In this document: positions 31,697 to 41,212 of the stretch, in pieces | Layout of the letters: every line of letters begins with the position of its first letter | Numbering within the stretch: the stretch's first letter is position 1 | Assembly: GCA_964389805.1 (NCBI GenBank) | Contig: CAYMFU010000035.1 | Span: 1-64,000 of the forward strand | Origin: JAGTVG01 sp964389805 | GTDB lineage: Bacteria; Bacteroidota; Bacteroidia; Cytophagales; Cyclobacteriaceae | Direction of reading: 5' to 3' | DNA: 64,000 bases | The notes under the pieces: model-generated | The model's input: only the letters and a program-made list of their open reading frames with translations | The model's database searches: none | What the model was told of the DNA's origin: nothing | Translations under genes and position numbers: made by a program

Positions 31697-33184
31697 ATGT
31701 CGGCTTTTTTAATTGGATTGGATATTGGCAGTTCCTCTGTTAAAGCTTCCCTGCTGGAAATTGAAACCGGAAAGGTTATTTTCGCAGCAACCTCACCTGA
31801 AAAAGAGATGGAGATCAGAAGTGATCAAGCGGGTTGGGCAGAACAGGATCCCGAAATATGGTGGTATCACGTCAAAAAGTCAATAAGTAAAATCCGGGCA
31901 AATGTAAAAATTGATAAGGCGGATATCGGGGCTATTGGTATTTCATACCAGATGCATGGACTCGTTTTGATTGACAAAGATACAAATGTGTTGAGACCGT
32001 CAATTATCTGGTGTGATAGCCGTGCGGTTGAGATTGGTGATCAAGCCTTTGAATCCATGGGAGAAGAATTGTGTTTGAGGCATATGCTCAATTCACCTGG
32101 GAATTTTACAGCTTCAAAACTCAAATGGGTAAAAGATAATGAACCCGAAATCTACGAAAAGGTATACAAATTTATGTTGCCTGGCGATTATATTGCTCTG
32201 AAACTTACAGGCGATATCCGGACTACTGCCTCTGGGCTATCGGAAGGGATATTGTGGGATTTTAAGGAAAATGGATTATCATCTCTGGTTATGGGCCAGT
32301 ATGGGCTGAACAAAGAACATGTGCCGGAATTAACATCCACATTTTCGATTCAGGGGAGGATGTCGTCGATTGCGGCGAAGGAATTGGGCCTTACCGAAGG
32401 CATACCTGTAGCCTACCGGGCAGGTGACCAGCCAAATAATGCGTTTTCATTGAATGTATTGAAGGCTGGAGAGATAGCAGCAACTGCAGGTACCTCAGGT
32501 GTAGTATATGGGATCATTGATGAAGCCAATTATGATCCCAAATCAAGGGTTAACACATTTGTTCATGTGAACCATCAGTCGGAAAGTCCAAAGTATGGTG
32601 TCCTTTTGTGCATCAACGGAACAGGTATTCAGAATAGCTGGCTTAAACATAATACAGGAAATGAGGATTATCCTGAAATGAACAGACTGGCATCTCATAT
32701 CCCCATTGGATCCGACGGATTATATACTTTCCCATTTGGCAATGGCGCAGAACGTGTTCTTGGGAATAAAGATATAGGAGGCAGTACATACGGACTGAAT
32801 TTCAACAGGCATACCAGAGGACATATGCTCAGGTCGGCTCAGGAAGGAATTGTCTTTGCACTTCGGTTTGGTTTTGACGTAATGGAAGACATGGGAATGA
32901 AAATGAACATAGTCAGGGCTGGTGAAGCCAATATGTTCTTAAGTCCTGTTTTCAGGGAAGGATTTGTGCATACCAATAATGTTGTTGTAGAACTGTACAA
33001 TACTGATGGAAGCCAGGGGGCTGCAAGGGCTGCTGGAATTGGTGCGGGAATATATAAAGATTTTAAAGAGGCTTTCCAGGGCCTGGAGGTTCAACAACGC
33101 TATGAGCCCGATCGGGCATTAATAAATCAATATGAAGAAAAATATCTTGAGTGGTTAGATATATTAAAACAAAAAATATTATGA
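31697..33184 (+). CDS. xylB: Xylulokinase
   Basis: The 495-residue FGGY-family carbohydrate kinase begins LIGLDIGSSSVKASLLE. It has the AIGISYQMHGLVLID region with catalytic loop, IIWCDSRA, and AATAGTSGVVYG with the second phosphate-binding glycine loop. It phosphorylates D-xylulose to D-xylulose 5-phosphate for the pentose phosphate pathway. The stop overlaps the ATG of the xylose isomerase gene by four bases (ATGA), so the enzymes are made together. Assignment to xylulose rather than another sugar rests on this pairing. Confidence 0.95.
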   Translation: MSAFLIGLDIGSSSVKASLLEIETGKVIFAATSPEKEMEIRSDQAGWAEQDPEIWWYHVKKSISKIRANVKIDKADIGAIGISYQMHGLVLIDKDTNVLRPSIIWCDSRAVEIGDQAFESMGEELCLRHMLNSPGNFTASKLKWVKDNEPEIYEKVYKFMLPGDYIALKLTGDIRTTASGLSEGILWDFKENGLSSLVMGQYGLNKEHVPELTSTFSIQGRMSSIAAKELGLTEGIPVAYRAGDQPNNAFSLNVLKAGEIAATAGTSGVVYGIIDEANYDPKSRVNTFVHVNHQSESPKYGVLLCINGTGIQNSWLKHNTGNEDYPEMNRLASHIPIGSDGLYTFPFGNGAERVLGNKDIGGSTYGLNFNRHTRGHMLRSAQEGIVFALRFGFDVMEDMGMKMNIVRAGEANMFLSPVFREGFVHTNNVVVELYNTDGSQGAARAAGIGAGIYKDFKEAFQGLEVQQRYEPDRALINQYEEKYLEWLDILKQKIL

Positions 33185-34494
33185 GTAAAACATTTTTTAA
33201 AGGAGTAGAAAAAATAGCATTTGAAGGAAAAGAATCCGATAATCCACTGGCATTCAAATATTATGATCCGGAAAAGTTGATTGCCGGGAAAAAGATGAAG
33301 GACCTCTTCAGGTTTGCCATCGCCTACTGGCATTCATTCTGCGGTACTGGCAATGATCCATTTGGACCAGGCACGAAAGTATTTCCCTGGGATGCTAATG
33401 GAGATCCTATTAACCGCGCAAAAGATAAAATGGATGCCGCCTTTGAATTTATTACCAAGATAGGTGCACCTTTTTATTGTTTCCATGATTTTGATCTTAT
33501 CGATGAAGGGAGCTCTTTAACCGAATCTGGTAAAAGACTTCAGGCGATTGTGGATTATGCCAAACAAAAACAGCAGGAAACGGGCGTTAAATTGCTATGG
33601 GGTACCTCCAACCTGTTTTCAAACCCACGATATATGAATGGTGCGGCCTCAAATCCTGATTTTTCTGTAGTGGCTTATGCAGGAGCACAATTGAAGAACG
33701 CATTGGATGCCACCATTGAATTGGGAGGTGAAAATTATGTTTTCTGGGGAGGCCGGGAAGGCTATATGAGTCTGTTGAACACGGATATGGGAAGAGAGCA
33801 GGATCATATTGCCCGGTTTTTTCATATGGCCAGAGATTATGCACGCAAGCAGGGATTTAAAGGCAATTTTTTTATTGAGCCAAAACCGATGGAACCCACC
33901 AAGCACCAGTATGATTATGACGTAGCTACCGTCATTGGTTTTTTAAGAAAATATGATCTGCTTGATGATTTTAAATTGAACATAGAAGTAAATCATGCGA
34001 CATTGGCAGGACATACCTTCCAGCACGAGCTGCAGGTAGCAGCCAATGAAGGATTGCTCGGTAGTATCGATGCAAACCGGGGTGACTATCAAAATGGTTG
34101 GGATACGGATCAATTTCCAAATAATGTATATGAATTAACAGAAGCCATGCTTGTGATATTAGAAGCAGGCGGTTTTAAAGGAGGTGGCATAAATTTTGAT
34201 GCTAAAACAAGAAGGAATTCCACGGATCTGGAGGACATGTTCCATGCACATATTGGAGGTATGGATGTATTTGCGAAAGCAGCGCTCGTGGCCGAAGCGA
34301 TCCTGGATAATTCTGACTATAAGAAATTAAGAAAGGAGCGTTATGCTTCATATGATTCAGGTAAAGGAGCTGATTTTGAAGCTGGTAAGATGAAATTGGA
34401 AGACCTGCAAAAAATCGCAGGTGAATTGGGAGAACCGGGCCTTACCAGTGGAAAACAGGAACTATACGAAAATATTTTGAATCAATTTATGTAA
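33181..34494 (+). CDS. xylA: Xylose isomerase
   Basis: The start is the ATG overlapping the xylB stop, which gives MSKTFFKGVEKIAFEGK and 438 residues. Catalytic and metal-binding residues are in YCFHDFDLIDEG, FIEPKPMEPTKHQYDYD and FKLNIEVNHATLAGHTF, with the LLGSIDANRGD segment closing the metal site. It interconverts D-xylose and D-xylulose. No transporter is adjacent; the sugar porter at 44-45 kb is the closest candidate. Length is typical of the class II isomerases. Confidence 0.98.
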   Translation: MSKTFFKGVEKIAFEGKESDNPLAFKYYDPEKLIAGKKMKDLFRFAIAYWHSFCGTGNDPFGPGTKVFPWDANGDPINRAKDKMDAAFEFITKIGAPFYCFHDFDLIDEGSSLTESGKRLQAIVDYAKQKQQETGVKLLWGTSNLFSNPRYMNGAASNPDFSVVAYAGAQLKNALDATIELGGENYVFWGGREGYMSLLNTDMGREQDHIARFFHMARDYARKQGFKGNFFIEPKPMEPTKHQYDYDVATVIGFLRKYDLLDDFKLNIEVNHATLAGHTFQHELQVAANEGLLGSIDANRGDYQNGWDTDQFPNNVYELTEAMLVILEAGGFKGGGINFDAKTRRNSTDLEDMFHAHIGGMDVFAKAALVAEAILDNSDYKKLRKERYASYDSGKGADFEAGKMKLEDLQKIAGELGEPGLTSGKQELYENILNQFM

Positions 34495-34543
34495 TTGAAA
34501 TCAAATTTGAGCGTTTCTTTTATAGGAAACCCGTTAATGATAG

Positions 34544-35245
34544 ATGAAATCTGTAAGATTACCAGTAATCACATTGCTGGTATTCCTGACTATGACATTT
34601 AATGTAATTGGTCAGACTGGATACCAGCTTTATAAGGATTATAAAATAAGAGGAAAGATCACGGATGCCTTGACCAAAGAACCCGTCAATGCAACCCTGG
34701 TATTTGAGAGTGTACCTGATGCTTCTGATGTGTATATTATTGATTCAGGTACTGGCAATGGAGCGTATGAAGTTACAATCCGAAGTGACCAGAAGTATGT
34801 TGTTGAGGTTAGCTCAAATAATTATAAACCAGAAATCGACACCGTAATAGTAGGAGGAAATCAGAGTGGTTTGAATTTTGAGCTGCTGTCTGTTAAACCG
34901 GGGCAATTATTAAGATTGTACAATATTTACTTTGCCCAGGGAGATTATCAAATTCTTGACCAATCCCAGCAGGAGATTTCGGAACTTGTGATGCTGTTGA
35001 ATCAGTATCCAGATATGAAAATACAGCTGGAAGGACATACCGACCGACTTGGGGGTAGACGTGCAAATATGGAACTTTCCGAAAACCGGGTCCTCGAAAT
35101 CAAGAAGTATTTAGTTAACCGTGGGATAAACCAGAAAAGGGTAAAAACAGCCGCTTTTGGGGGCAACAAGCCCATTTCCAGTGAAAACAATGAGGAATCA
35201 AGGCAAATGAATCGAAGGGTTGAAATCAGAATTCTTTCCATCTGA
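34544..35245 (+). CDS. OmpA-family lipid-free cell-wall anchor with carboxypeptidase-regulatory domain
   Basis: The 233-residue protein has a signal peptide (cleavage near IGQ, residue 23). A carboxypeptidase-regulatory-like domain follows (about 35-110: IRGKITDALTKEPVNATLVF). The OmpA peptidoglycan-binding domain (about 118-233) has LEGHTDRLGGRRANMELSENRV with the binding Asp, and SRQMNRRVEIRIL at the end. It has the same last two modules as the two large proteins that follow, without the propeller. It is probably in the outer membrane or periplasm, holding peptidoglycan. It is 49 bases after xylA but is functionally distinct. Confidence 0.85.
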   Translation: MKSVRLPVITLLVFLTMTFNVIGQTGYQLYKDYKIRGKITDALTKEPVNATLVFESVPDASDVYIIDSGTGNGAYEVTIRSDQKYVVEVSSNNYKPEIDTVIVGGNQSGLNFELLSVKPGQLLRLYNIYFAQGDYQILDQSQQEISELVMLLNQYPDMKIQLEGHTDRLGGRRANMELSENRVLEIKKYLVNRGINQKRVKTAAFGGNKPISSENNEESRQMNRRVEIRILSI

Positions 35246-35303
35246 TTTGCATTAATGCCCTTAAGTTTTTTAAATTGGGCTGGTTAACCAACCTGATTCC
35301 TAA

Positions 35304-37403
35304 ATGAAGCGAATTTTTTTGGCATCAGCGCTGATGCTGATGGGGTATGTTGTCATAGCCCAGGAAGTCCAATGGGCCTCCAGGGTATTAGATTTTTCTA
35401 CTCAATTATCGGAATATCAATATTCAGCCACTCAGGTACTTGGCAAACCCGATGTGCTTCCTGATTACGGTGACAATCCTAATGCCTGGCTGCCATCGAG
35501 GCCGAACCGGACTTCCTTTATAAAAGTAAGATTTGATCAAGCCATGCGTGTACAGCAAATTGCGATCGGTGAATCCTTTAACCCAGGTGCTTTATATCAG
35601 GTGTTTTTGTATGATGAAAATAACCGGGAATACCTTTTGAATACTTTTATTCCCAGGCCACTTAATGTAGAAGGGCGATTACTCAATATATATCTTTCTG
35701 AAACAGAATATGCAGTAAGTGCAGTTAAGATTGTACTGGATGGGAGCCAGGTACCAGGGTATAATGGTATTGATGCAATAGGAATTTCAGGATCTACTGT
35801 CCCTATCCTGGCCGGTAAAGAGATTGCTTTTCGCCGGAATCCTGGATTGGAAAACCAGTTTTTATCACTTGGAGCTGAAGAAGATGTATCCGAATCCAGG
35901 CCTGTATATATTCAATCTCTGAATACTATGTACTTTACAAGGGGATATAGTCAGCAGAACGTGGGTGGAGTGGACGATGCCGGTGATATCTGGCAATCAG
36001 TTTATGACGAAAACAGTGGCCGGTTTCAACCAGGAGTATCCCTTGGGGAAGAGGTTAATGATATTGGATATAACAGTACCAATGATGTGATATATGGTAG
36101 TGGCAAGCTTACACTCCTTCTGGGAAATATATCCGGTAAACCTAATACGGCAACAAAAAATGTAGTATTATCCACAAAGACTGAAGGTGAATGGGGAGAT
36201 ATAGAGAATATAAAAATACAGAACAGTCGAATTGCCTCGATTGATGCTGATTATTCCATTGCGCCAAATGATTCTGTTATCATCCTCTCTACCTTGCGTT
36301 ATGATACTGAAGGTGGAAGGGACCTGTACCTGATCAGACGTGAAAATGGCAACAAGTGGTCTGAACCAGAGAATATGGGTGGAAATATAAATACAACCCT
36401 GGATGAATATTCACCTTATTACTCTGAAAGTGAAAAATCCCTTTATTTTGCTTCAAATGGATATCCTGGTTTTGGCGGGAGTGATATATTGCGCATTACG
36501 AGAATAGGTGATTCCTGGAACAATTGGACTACGCCTGAAAATCTGGGAGGGGATATTAATACTGAAACCGATGAGAATTATTTTTTCTTTGATGATGCCG
36601 ATGAATATGCCTTTTTTGCCAGAATGAATGTTGACAGTACTTTTGGTATTATCAGGGTTGAAAGGCCAGTATTCCTTGAAAAAACCCCTTTGGTAACATT
36701 GCAGGGAAATGTAATAAATAAGGAAACTGACCGGCCAGTTAACTCGGTGATTTCGGTATTGATATTACCCGAAGAAAGGACGTATGGAATGACCATCTCT
36801 GATCATACTACAGGAGCGTATGAAATTATGGTTCCTTCGGGCAACGATTTTATCTTAGTAAGTGAAAAAGAAGGATTTGAAGCCTATGAAACTTCATTGG
36901 CTCTTGAAAACAGAAATACTCCATATACCTATAATCTTGATATTGATATGGGACTTGCTGTACTGGTTCCTGATGAGGTTATTGCTGCAACGGATGAGCA
37001 GCCGGAACAACCTGAAGTCCGGCCAGGTCCGGCTGTAGTGCCGGTTGCTGATACAGAGAGGACTGCAAGTGATGCCTATGATATCACATTTGACTTCAAC
37101 TCTGCTAAGATCACAGAAGAGTCATATCCTGTAATTGATTTACTTGTAGAATACATGGAGAAAAATTCAGAAATCGATATCGAACTTGCTGGCTTTACAG
37201 ACCATATTGGTAATGAAAGATACAATAACGAACTCGCCTTAAGAAGGTCTTCAGCAGTTAAGAAATATATGGTCGACAAGGGAATCAAATCGAGCCGGAT
37301 CGATGTTCTGGGATTCGGAGAAAGAATGACCGCGGTTTATGGGGTAGATGATGAAAAAGACTTAAGGATGAACCGCCGGGTTGAATATAACTTTACTAAA
37401 TAG
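35304..37403 (+). CDS. OmpA-family protein with discoidin-like, PD40 propeller and CarboxypepD domains (paralogue 1)
   Basis: The 699-residue protein has a signal peptide (end near VIAQ, residue 20). A discoidin/F5-8C-like domain (about 20-165) follows, with WLPSRPNRTSFIKVRFDQ and IKVR-type strands. A PD40/WD40-like propeller (about 190-450) has repeated YFTRG, SLYFASNGYPGFGGSDI and EPENMGGNINT blades. A CarboxypepD_reg domain (about 465-555) precedes the OmpA domain, with FDFNSAKI and LAGFTDHIGNERYNNELALRR. The last three modules match the order in PorE of the type IX secretion system. It should bind peptidoglycan beneath the outer membrane; its binding partner through the discoidin-like domain is unknown. 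Confidence 0.85.
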   Translation: MKRIFLASALMLMGYVVIAQEVQWASRVLDFSTQLSEYQYSATQVLGKPDVLPDYGDNPNAWLPSRPNRTSFIKVRFDQAMRVQQIAIGESFNPGALYQVFLYDENNREYLLNTFIPRPLNVEGRLLNIYLSETEYAVSAVKIVLDGSQVPGYNGIDAIGISGSTVPILAGKEIAFRRNPGLENQFLSLGAEEDVSESRPVYIQSLNTMYFTRGYSQQNVGGVDDAGDIWQSVYDENSGRFQPGVSLGEEVNDIGYNSTNDVIYGSGKLTLLLGNISGKPNTATKNVVLSTKTEGEWGDIENIKIQNSRIASIDADYSIAPNDSVIILSTLRYDTEGGRDLYLIRRENGNKWSEPENMGGNINTTLDEYSPYYSESEKSLYFASNGYPGFGGSDILRITRIGDSWNNWTTPENLGGDINTETDENYFFFDDADEYAFFARMNVDSTFGIIRVERPVFLEKTPLVTLQGNVINKETDRPVNSVISVLILPEERTYGMTISDHTTGAYEIMVPSGNDFILVSEKEGFEAYETSLALENRNTPYTYNLDIDMGLAVLVPDEVIAATDEQPEQPEVRPGPAVVPVADTERTASDAYDITFDFNSAKITEESYPVIDLLVEYMEKNSEIDIELAGFTDHIGNERYNNELALRRSSAVKKYMVDKGIKSSRIDVLGFGERMTAVYGVDDEKDLRMNRRVEYNFTK

Positions 37404-37723
37404 AAGAGTTTGGAAAAAGCATTATATTAGCATTCTTTGGGAAATTTGTCAGAATTTACCATATAGTTCCGAATAAAGATAATTTTTTTTGACCTGCAGA
37501 TTCAATTATGCACCGATCTGATAAAATTATTATCAATTTTTTTAATTCATTGATACAAAGAATTTTAACCAATCTTACTTAAATTAATAAATTAACAAAT
37601 TTTTAATAAAACAGCTAAATACCTCGCAAATTCTTAAAAAACAGGCCAAAATAAAGTTCTATTTGTATTTGATATAATACGATTAATTTTTTTATCTTGG
37701 CTAAACCTTCGATCTGATCACCT
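37404..37723. other. AT-rich intergenic region between the two OmpA/PD40 paralogues
   Basis: The 320 bases hold no gene. Near the end, TTTG at 37668-37671 and TATCTTGG at 37693-37700 approximate the Bacteroidota -33/-7 elements with 21 bases between, so the second paralogue probably has its own promoter. A run of eight T residues around 37480 follows no strong stem. No other feature is seen. Confidence 0.45.
37668..37700 (+). promoter_or_regulatory. Candidate promoter for the second OmpA/PD40 paralogue
   Basis: TTTG and TATCTTGG (one mismatch to TAnnTTTG) are separated by 21 bases, and the start codon is 23 bases downstream. A second overlapping TTTG lies six bases earlier. The fit is moderate. 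Confidence 0.4.
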
Positions 37724-39955
37724 ATGAAGACGTATTTGTTTTTAGTGTTCACACTTATTACATGTTACAGTTATGCACAAGAAGTTCAATGGGCCACCGA
37801 AGTAATTGAGTACTCCTCTCAGTTTTCTGGAAAGGATTTTTCCGCAGCCCAGGTTACCGGTCCACCCAATGCTTTTAAGTTTGGAGGAAAGGACCCTATG
37901 GCCTGGATGGCCAGTTCTCCAGATGCTCAGGAATATCTTGTGGTTGGATTTGGCAGTCCTATGAAAATCCGGCAGATAGCGGTTGTGGAATCAAGCAATC
38001 CAGGGGCAATAGAAATGATCTATGTGTATGATGAAAATCAGGATGCGCATCTTGTAGGGTCTTTCATCCCCGGACCAATTCAGGTTAATAACCGGATATT
38101 GAATGTATTTTTACCCACCTACGATTTTAATATCACATCGGTGAAAATCGTATTGGACGGGAGTATGGTTCCCGGAGCCAATTCAATAGATGCTGTTGGG
38201 GTATCAACCTCCGTTGTACCCATACGGTTCAGGGAAGGATTTGCTTACCGGTTAAATCCCAGATTGGCAAAAAAGAATATAGAGCTTGAGGCTGCTGGCG
38301 AAGAGTCAGACATACGCCCGGTTTATTCTGATGATGAAAAAACACTGTTTTTTACAAGGGGGTTCAGTGAAGATAATGTGGGGGGTATAAATGATCCCGG
38401 GGATGTGTGGTTTTCAACTTTTGATAATGGCAAGTATTCAGATCCTGTAAGACTTGGTGAAAAAGTTAATAATATTGGCTTTAATACTTCAAATTCTATT
38501 TATGACAAAGATGACAATCCCCGTTTGATGATCGGAAATGTAAGCGGAAGCGCTAATAAAGTAAAAGCAAACCTGTCAGCTGTTAGCAAGGAAAACGGAG
38601 CATGGACATCGTCGGATGTCCAGAAAATTAAAAGTGCTGGAGAGATACCTGTCGATGCGGATTATGCGATTACAGATAATGGTAATGTTTTGATCATATC
38701 CAGTGAGCTAAAAGGTACACAAGGAGGAACAGACCTTTACGTTTCATTAAGTGAGGGAGAAAACAAATGGGGGGCTCCAGTAAATATTACGAGTATAAAT
38801 ACCCCGGAGGATGAATATGCACCCTTCTTTTCAATGGAAGAGAATGCTCTGTATTTTACTTCAAAAGGATACCCTGGTTTGGGAGGAAGCGATATCTTCA
38901 GAGTTAAAAGGCTTGACGATTCCTGGCAGAATTGGGGAGAACCTGAAAATATTGGGGAAGATATAAATACACCATATAACGATCATTATTTCTATTTTGA
39001 TGAAAAGGATGCTTATGCTTACCTGGCCCAGGGCACTAAAGATGGGATGATGCGTATAGTAAGGGTTGACAGGCCCCAATTCATGGATGCAAATCCTCTT
39101 GTAGTTGTGAAAGGAAAGGTGATGGATGAACAGGCGGCTACCCCGGTTAACGCACTGTTATCGCTTCTTATTGAACCTGGAAATGAAGTATATGGAGTCA
39201 CATTCTCTAGTGAAATGTCAGGAAATTACCAGATATTCCTTAGGTCGGGTTACAAATACAAAGTAATTGGAGAGAAGGAGGGCTATAAGAAAGTGGAAAT
39301 GCCCATCACCTTAGAAAATAAAGACAAACCGTATACTTTCGACCTAAATATATTCTTATCCAGGGAACTGGCAGAATCCCAACCCGAGCTTGTGGCTGAC
39401 GTCGTGGCCATTGGAGCTGGAATTGAAGCTTATGAAACGGAAGAAGTTGATGTGGATGCGGAACCAGAAGAAGAACTGGACGATATAGATAAAGCAGTAG
39501 CTGCGATTGTAGTTGCTGACGATGAATATGAAGAAATATCTGCCGAGGAATTTCAAAGCAATGTTACTGATTATGCGGAACCTGCATCCGAAACAAGATC
39601 TTATTCATCAGGAGGAACCAGTTTGGAAAATCTCGTTGTATTTAACTTTGATTCTGATGCAGTCCTTCCACCTGCCTATCCGATCCTTGATGCCATCGCA
39701 GCCTTTCTGCTTCGACACCAGGATATCCGGCTTGAGATAGGTGGGTTCACAGATTATATTGGAGATTATTATTATAATATTGAACTATCGAAGAGAAGGG
39801 CTTATGCCGTACGCCAATACATGATAGACCAGGGCGTCGAGAGATCCCGGATTAAAGTTCTTGGATTTGGAGAGAAGATGCCAATCATAGCCAATATGGA
39901 TAGTGAAGAAATTCGAATGAACAGGAGGGCAGAATTTAATTTCACAAGATATTAA
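37724..39955 (+). CDS. OmpA-family protein with discoidin-like, PD40 propeller and CarboxypepD domains (paralogue 2)
   Basis: The 743-residue protein has the same module order as its neighbour: signal peptide (end near SYAQ, residue 19), discoidin-like domain with EVQWATEVIEYSSQFSG, PD40 propeller with LFFTRGFSEDNVGG and ALYFTSKGYPGLGGSDI, CarboxypepD_reg domain, then OmpA domain with VFNFDSDAVLPPAYP and IGGFTDYIGDYYYNIELSKRR. It differs in a long acidic linker (about 575-640, rich in Glu/Asp) before the OmpA domain. The two genes are clearly products of duplication. The acidic linker may span part of the periplasm. No lipoprotein cysteine is present. Confidence 0.85.
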   Translation: MKTYLFLVFTLITCYSYAQEVQWATEVIEYSSQFSGKDFSAAQVTGPPNAFKFGGKDPMAWMASSPDAQEYLVVGFGSPMKIRQIAVVESSNPGAIEMIYVYDENQDAHLVGSFIPGPIQVNNRILNVFLPTYDFNITSVKIVLDGSMVPGANSIDAVGVSTSVVPIRFREGFAYRLNPRLAKKNIELEAAGEESDIRPVYSDDEKTLFFTRGFSEDNVGGINDPGDVWFSTFDNGKYSDPVRLGEKVNNIGFNTSNSIYDKDDNPRLMIGNVSGSANKVKANLSAVSKENGAWTSSDVQKIKSAGEIPVDADYAITDNGNVLIISSELKGTQGGTDLYVSLSEGENKWGAPVNITSINTPEDEYAPFFSMEENALYFTSKGYPGLGGSDIFRVKRLDDSWQNWGEPENIGEDINTPYNDHYFYFDEKDAYAYLAQGTKDGMMRIVRVDRPQFMDANPLVVVKGKVMDEQAATPVNALLSLLIEPGNEVYGVTFSSEMSGNYQIFLRSGYKYKVIGEKEGYKKVEMPITLENKDKPYTFDLNIFLSRELAESQPELVADVVAIGAGIEAYETEEVDVDAEPEEELDDIDKAVAAIVVADDEYEEISAEEFQSNVTDYAEPASETRSYSSGGTSLENLVVFNFDSDAVLPPAYPILDAIAAFLLRHQDIRLEIGGFTDYIGDYYYNIELSKRRAYAVRQYMIDQGVERSRIKVLGFGEKMPIIANMDSEEIRMNRRAEFNFTRY

Positions 39956-40169
39956 TCCAAATATTTAATTTAGAAATCGCCTTAGGCACTTACCTTTAAT
40001 CACCATCTGTTTTCTTATGCATGACAATTTGATTTAACAGTAATCCCCATGTGCCTGTACTTATGACATTTTGGCTTGTAAAACTGACATTATTATATCA
40101 AAAATTAATTGGCATTATTTATGAAGAGTTGTTCATGTGTAATAAATTTGTATGAAAAAGGTATTTTAA

Positions 40170-40754
40170 ATGTCGGTTGAAACGTTAAACTCCCATGCTG
40201 AGCTGGTAGAGAAGATCAGTAGGGAAAAGAGATCGTATCTATTGTTATATAAGGAAGGCTCTGAACAGAGTGAATGTGCAAAAAAGAATATTGAAGCGGT
40301 TGCTGAAAAGAATTCAGAAGCTAATATATTTGTAGCAAATGTAAAAAATGTTCGTGATATCCACGAAAATTATAATATTACTACCGTTCCTGCACTTATT
40401 GAATTTGAAGTAGGAGAATTTCGGAATACTTTCAAAGGATGTCAGAAGGAAGATTTTTATCAGACTCTTCTGGATCATATAATTTTTCAGGCTAAAGCTG
40501 CTGAGCGGCCGCAAAAAAATGTTACTGTTTATACTACGCCAACTTGTCCATGGTGTACAACAGTAAAAAATTATTTGAGAAAAAATGGAGTCAGGTATTC
40601 TGAAGTTGATGTAGCCAGTGATCAGGGAGCAGCTCAAAGTATGGTGAGTAAAAGTGGCCAGCAAGGGGTACCACAAACAGAAATAGACGGGAAAATGGTT
40701 ATAGGCTTTGATCAAAAGAAATTAAATCAATTATTAGAAATAAAAGTGAATTAA
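40170..40754 (+). CDS. Thioredoxin-fold / glutaredoxin fusion protein
   Basis: The 194-residue protein has two domains. The N-terminal thioredoxin fold (about 5-108) has the cis-Pro in TTVPALIEF, but where thioredoxin has WCGPC it reads SEQSEC, with only one cysteine (Cys36). The C-terminal glutaredoxin (about 116-194) has the active CPWC motif at 126-129, GVPQTEIDG and the C-terminal GFDQKKLNQLL. So the first domain may serve binding or a monothiol role while the second is redox-active. There is no signal peptide. The GroES-like gene starts two bases after the stop. Confidence 0.85.
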   Translation: MSVETLNSHAELVEKISREKRSYLLLYKEGSEQSECAKKNIEAVAEKNSEANIFVANVKNVRDIHENYNITTVPALIEFEVGEFRNTFKGCQKEDFYQTLLDHIIFQAKAAERPQKNVTVYTTPTCPWCTTVKNYLRKNGVRYSEVDVASDQGAAQSMVSKSGQQGVPQTEIDGKMVIGFDQKKLNQLLEIKVN

Positions 40755-40755
40755 T

Positions 40756-41046
40756 ATGAGAGAATTACAACCTGTAAATCAGAATGTGATACTGGATGTA
40801 TCAGAAGAGGTAACCGAACAGAAAACCGCCGCTGGGATAATCATACCGGATACCGCGGCTGTGGAGAAACCCAAATTTGCCAAGGTTGTTGCTTTGAGCA
40901 ATATAGAAGGACCGGAAATCGCTGTCGGCGATGTTGTCTTCTATAAAGAGTATTCCGGAACTGAAGTTGAACTGGATGGAAGTTCCTTCCTGGTGGTTCC
41001 GTATGCAGATGTTCTGGCCAAACTTGTCGAAACTGAAGAAATATAA
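40756..41046 (+). CDS. GroES-like co-chaperonin without adjacent GroEL
   Basis: The 96-residue protein has the chaperonin-10 fold pattern: LQPVNQNVILDV, the KTAAGIIIPDTA mobile loop (IIIP being the GroEL-binding hydrophobic edge) and GDVVFYKEYSGTEVELDG with the C-terminal VVPYADVLAKL. No GroEL gene is near. It could be a second, divergent GroES working with a GroEL elsewhere, or a co-chaperonin-like protein adapted to other use. Its coupling to a thioredoxin-glutaredoxin fusion suggests a link to redox stress; that is inference. A terminator follows six bases after the stop. Confidence 0.85.
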   Translation: MRELQPVNQNVILDVSEEVTEQKTAAGIIIPDTAAVEKPKFAKVVALSNIEGPEIAVGDVVFYKEYSGTEVELDGSSFLVVPYADVLAKLVETEEI

Positions 41047-41051
41047 TCTGT

Positions 41052-41079
41052 AAATCCCGCCAAAAGCGGGATTTTTTTT
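41052..41079 (+). terminator. Intrinsic terminator after the GroES-like gene
   Basis: Perfect nine-base arms AAATCCCGC and GCGGGATTT with a five-base loop lead into eight T residues. It ends the two-gene redox/chaperonin unit. Confidence 0.9.
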
Positions 41080-41212
41080 GCTTTTTCATGGAATTGATAG
41101 ATCATATCTCCAGCCCGGCAATACAATAAACGGGTAACTCGTATACCTTTCTCTTAACTTATCGCATTTTTTCAGGCTATTTTATATCTTTATCCTTTCC
41201 AAATTTCTTACT

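Noticed and set aside
37404..37723. Small RNA between the two OmpA/PD40 genes
   Set aside because: The spacer is AT-rich and shows no stable stem or terminator that would define an RNA; only a promoter-like pair is supported.
40040..40140. Possible heat-shock or sigma-54 site before the redox/GroES unit
   Set aside because: No CIRCE inverted repeat (TTAGCACTC-N9-GAGTGCTAA) and no GG-N10-GC spacing could be found.
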